DNA of 7,480 nucleotides, from NCBI GenBank assembly GCA_001508595.1, contig LGHA01000059.1, positions 1-7,480 of the forward strand, written 5' to 3'. The notes beneath the pieces are model-generated. The model saw only the letters and a program-made list of their open reading frames with translations. It was not told the origin of the DNA and did not search any database. How positions within the stretch are numbered: position 1 is the first letter of the stretch; each line of letters starts with the position of its first letter. The translations under genes and the position numbers were made by a program. Shown piece after piece: positions 5,641 through 7,480 of this stretch. Origin of the DNA: Anaerolineaceae bacterium 46_22 (lineage in GTDB: Bacteria > Chloroflexota > Anaerolineae > Anaerolineales > Anaerolineaceae).

Positions 5641-6399
5641 TCATCCAGGCTTATGGGCTGTAAACCACACCCTGGGAGATGTCGTTTGCACATCGGTGCG
5701 GTTCTTCAGGCTGCCATACATACCAGCAATCATAAACCCCGTTTCATTCAATAAAAACTGGATATCAGCGATGGGATAGCCACGCTCACGATGCGTTTCA
5801 TCGATCCGTTCCCAACACGCTCCATGTTCCATAAAGATTGTAACATCCATCGTTGCAATCTGATTTTCGTAATCATAGGACTGCCTGTGGATCTCGATAA
5901 AGTCCTGTGCTTCGTTCTGGATATAGGTCTCCTCTCGCATCCAATCAACCGAAAGCCCATAGATGGTGTTCATATCAAAGATAAAGAAACCGCTGGGTTG
6001 TAAAGCCCGGTAAGCGCCATTGAATGCATCTTGCAAATCCCGGATGGTTAGCAAATAATTCAGGCTGTCAAAAAAGCAGGTCACCAAGCGAAACTCTCCA
6101 TTAAAATGAAGAGAGCGCATATCCTCAACAAGGAAGGTCACATCCACATCGGCTTGATTTGCTCGTTCTTTAGCAAGATCAATCATCTTATGGGACTGAT
6201 CAATTCCGGTCACCTGGTATCCCAATTTAGCCATACCAACGGCAAGACTCCCCTCGCCGCAAGCCATATCAAGTAATTTTGATGGCTTCACACCAATTTC
6301 ATTTAAATAGTCGGGGAGCACAGACTCAACCAGGTTCTGTGAAAACCGCAAGTATGGACCCCTTTGATAAGCGGACGCAAACCGATCATAAATTATCAT
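5641..6399 (-). CDS. Class I SAM-dependent methyltransferase (YqeM-like)
   Basis: 252 residues, the usual size for a stand-alone small-molecule or RNA-type class I methyltransferase. The N-terminus IYDRFASAYQRGPYLRF matches the 'yd-fA-vYd' opening of the Methyltransf_25/YqeM-like group. Motif I is LLDMACGEGSLAV (42-54), which binds the methionine part of SAM. The motif II acidic residue that would bind the ribose is D67 in VTGIDQSHKM, and VEDMRSL (91-97) is the adenine-contacting motif. CFFDSLNYL (108-116) and GFFIFDMNT (137-145) are the motif IV and V regions. The C-terminal part is a predicted beta-rich lid without a recognisable substrate signature, so the methyl acceptor is unknown. The ATG is preceded by AGGGAG at 6404-6409. 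It follows the DUF368 gene after 18 bases, indicating co-transcription, and is followed by 129 bases before the next gene. Confidence 0.88.
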   Translation of the reverse strand: MIIYDRFASAYQRGPYLRFSQNLVESVLPDYLNEIGVKPSKLLDMACGEGSLAVGMAKLGYQVTGIDQSHKMIDLAKERANQADVDVTFLVEDMRSLHFNGEFRLVTCFFDSLNYLLTIRDLQDAFNGAYRALQPSGFFIFDMNTIYGLSVDWMREETYIQNEAQDFIEIHRQSYDYENQIATMDVTIFMEHGACWERIDETHRERGYPIADIQFLLNETGFMIAGMYGSLKNRTDVQTTSPRVWFTAHKPG

Positions 6400-6417
6400 A
6401 ACACTCCCTGCTTATGC

Positions 6418-7278
6418 CTATCCAAACAATTCCTCACGCTCATATTTCTCATCCAGTTTCGCCAGGAAATATGAAATCAGCGCACCTGCTGCAAATAAAA
6501 CTGCACATACGGCAATGGTCCACCCGCTGACACCGCCAGGGATGATCACAATTGTCGAACCAACTACAATCCCAAGAATAAAATGATACATAAAGGCATA
6601 AAACTTTTTAAATAACCAGGCTATCAATTTTGCAAGCACCAAAACGATAAGGGTCGCGCCCAAAATTAGGGGGATTATTACGCCCAAATCGAGATGTCGA
6701 ATGCCAGATGCCATCGGCTGGTATAAACCCAGGTAAATTAAAAAATTTGAGGGGCTCATCCCCGGAACAACCACACCCAACCCAATCAACACCCCGCTCA
6801 ACAGCCAATTGGTAAAAGATGGTGCCAACTGCACGGTTCGGATGGTCTCCATCCAGCTCATAAAAAATACCGTGCCTATTGCAGTTAAAACCAAAATCAA
6901 CCAGTGAACAGTATTTCTGCCCTTTTTCCCGGCAGTCTTGAAGAGGGATGGAAAGGTACCGGCAATGAATCCAATAAAAAGCCAGGTAAATTGTGCCGCA
7001 TAATTGCTGAACGCAAAATCAACCACAGCAGAGAAGGCAACCACACCGATCGCACCGCCGATGCCGACAGGGAGGAAGAAACGGACGTTTTCGACAAAAT
7101 TGTCTCTCAGGTTGCCTAAGAACCCCATCAAGCGCTCATAAATCCCAAAGACAACAGCAAGGACACCACCAGAAAGCCCGGGGGTAATGAATCCGATGCC
7201 AACCAGGATGCCTTTTAAGAAGCGAATGATCCAGTCCATAAAAGATTTCTTATTTTCGTTTTCATTTGTAATCGTCAT
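6418..7278 (-). CDS. DUF368 membrane protein, PopT-like polyprenyl-phosphate transporter family
   Basis: 286 residues with about eight hydrophobic segments. DUF368 proteins (PopT) were shown in other bacteria to return undecaprenyl phosphate, the lipid carrier for cell-wall sugar polymers, across the cytoplasmic membrane; function here is inferred from family. The family hallmark is the repeated Pro-Gly-x-Ser loop. Here it is ITPGLSGGVLAVVFGIYERL at 31-50 in the first half and VVPGMSPSNFLIYLGLYQPM at 170-189 in the second, with a related IIPGGVSGW at 245-253. The two-fold recurrence points to an internal repeat fold. The second loop reads GMSPS where I remember many members having GISGS. The C-terminus is charged (KLDEKYEREELFG). 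The ATG at 7278 has GGA at 7285-7287, six bases upstream. A TATAAT box and palindrome lie 35-60 bases upstream of the start, so this is probably the first gene of its transcript. Confidence 0.88.
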   Translation of the reverse strand: MTITNENENKKSFMDWIIRFLKGILVGIGFITPGLSGGVLAVVFGIYERLMGFLGNLRDNFVENVRFFLPVGIGGAIGVVAFSAVVDFAFSNYAAQFTWLFIGFIAGTFPSLFKTAGKKGRNTVHWLILVLTAIGTVFFMSWMETIRTVQLAPSFTNWLLSGVLIGLGVVVPGMSPSNFLIYLGLYQPMASGIRHLDLGVIIPLILGATLIVLVLAKLIAWLFKKFYAFMYHFILGIVVGSTIVIIPGGVSGWTIAVCAVLFAAGALISYFLAKLDEKYEREELFG

Positions 7279-7312
7279 TTTTCATCCAAATCTATTTATT
7301 CAACGTCTCTGG

Positions 7313-7324
7313 TTTGTGCACAAA
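7313..7324. promoter_or_regulatory. 12-base perfect palindrome, candidate operator
   Basis: TTTGTGCACAAA is identical to its reverse complement. Its near edge lies eight bases downstream of the TATAAT box on the minus strand, so it would overlap or immediately follow the expected transcription start of the DUF368 gene, a typical repressor position. A transcript hairpin would be weak because the palindrome has no loop, so a dimeric protein site is the better reading. No regulator gene is in the window, and I cannot assign a family. Confidence 0.4.
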
Positions 7325-7332
7325 ACTGCCCT

Positions 7333-7338
7333 ATTATA
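7333..7338 (-). promoter_or_regulatory. Candidate -10 box (TATAAT) upstream of the DUF368 gene
   Basis: The minus strand reads TATAAT, identical to the sigma-70-type -10 consensus, in the AT-rich gap between the M20 peptidase stop and the DUF368 ATG. With a 17-base spacer the -35 position would read AGATGA, which does not resemble TTGACA, so only the -10 element is supported. A start near 7326 would give a leader of roughly 48 bases. Confidence 0.4.
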
Positions 7339-7375
7339 TTACATGTCTAAAATATTCATCTGAATTCTCAATACA

Positions 7376-7480
7376 TTACTTATAATTACCCATCAATTTC
7401 AGGATGCGGGCAAAATGCTTCGCCCCTTTGATATATAAATCCAGGCTGATCGACTCATTCGGTGCGTGGGCACCGCTTTC
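7376..7480 (-). CDS. M20-type metallopeptidase (C-terminal end only)
   Basis: Thirty-four codons and a TAA at the right edge. The visible sequence begins ESGAHAPNESISLDLYIKGA and ends in KHFARILKLMGNYK. The Gly-x-x-H-A-P-N-E pattern, followed by a helix with a G-K-x-F/Y-A pattern to the end, is the C-terminal signature of M20 family peptidases (CPG2, carnosinase/CNDP-type and dipeptidase PepV relatives). The His in HAPNE is a conserved metal ligand. Such enzymes are di-zinc exopeptidases or amidohydrolases acting on dipeptides and N-acyl amino acids. The catalytic domain is outside the window, so the exact substrate class is unknown. A 97-base gap containing a promoter candidate separates it from the DUF368 gene, so it is probably a separate unit or the end of an upstream operon. 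No clear terminator follows. Confidence 0.8.
   Translation of the reverse strand, partial: ESGAHAPNESISLDLYIKGAKHFARILKLMGNYK

Overview
The window reads as a piece of a bacterial chromosome in which every recognisable gene lies on the minus strand. Transcription runs from the right edge towards position 1. The likely source is a member of the Chloroflexota, perhaps Anaerolineae. This is inferred from the Thr/Pro-rich (TPTP/TPTET) extracytoplasmic linkers in three proteins, a run of three M42 aminopeptidase genes, and an orphan solute-binding lipoprotein with a Ser/Thr/Pro tether. No 16S or other marker is present, so the assignment is tentative.

Layout in transcription order: (1) 7480-7376, C-terminal end of an M20-type metallopeptidase (HAPNE motif). 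(2) A 97-base AT-rich gap with a perfect TATAAT box and a 12-base perfect palindrome just downstream of it, the best promoter/operator candidate in the window. (3) 7278-6418, a DUF368 membrane protein (PopT-like polyprenyl-phosphate transporter family). (4) 6399-5641, a class I SAM-dependent methyltransferase. (5) A 129-base gap, then 5511-5092, a single-pass membrane protein with a long Thr/Pro stalk. (6) 5063-4005, 4001-2901 and 2844-1846, three divergent tandem M42 metallo-aminopeptidases, each keeping the whole metal-binding and catalytic residue set. (7) 1841-510, an ABC-type family 1 solute-binding lipoprotein with no permease nearby. (8) 504-154, a small two-pass membrane protein of unknown function. 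(9) 139-1, N-terminus of a carboxymuconolactone decarboxylase/AhpD-like protein.

Gaps from the stalk protein down to position 1 are 28, 3, 56, 4, 5 and 14 bases, so that block is probably one operon. The DUF368 and methyltransferase genes (18-base gap) form an upstream pair that may or may not be on the same transcript. The common theme is peptide breakdown: an M20 exopeptidase plus three M42 aminopeptidases, with surface-anchored proteins around them. A role for the lipoprotein in peptide uptake is only a hypothesis. No RNA gene, CRISPR array, insertion sequence, prophage part or convincing terminator was seen, and no stretch over 300 bases lacks a gene.
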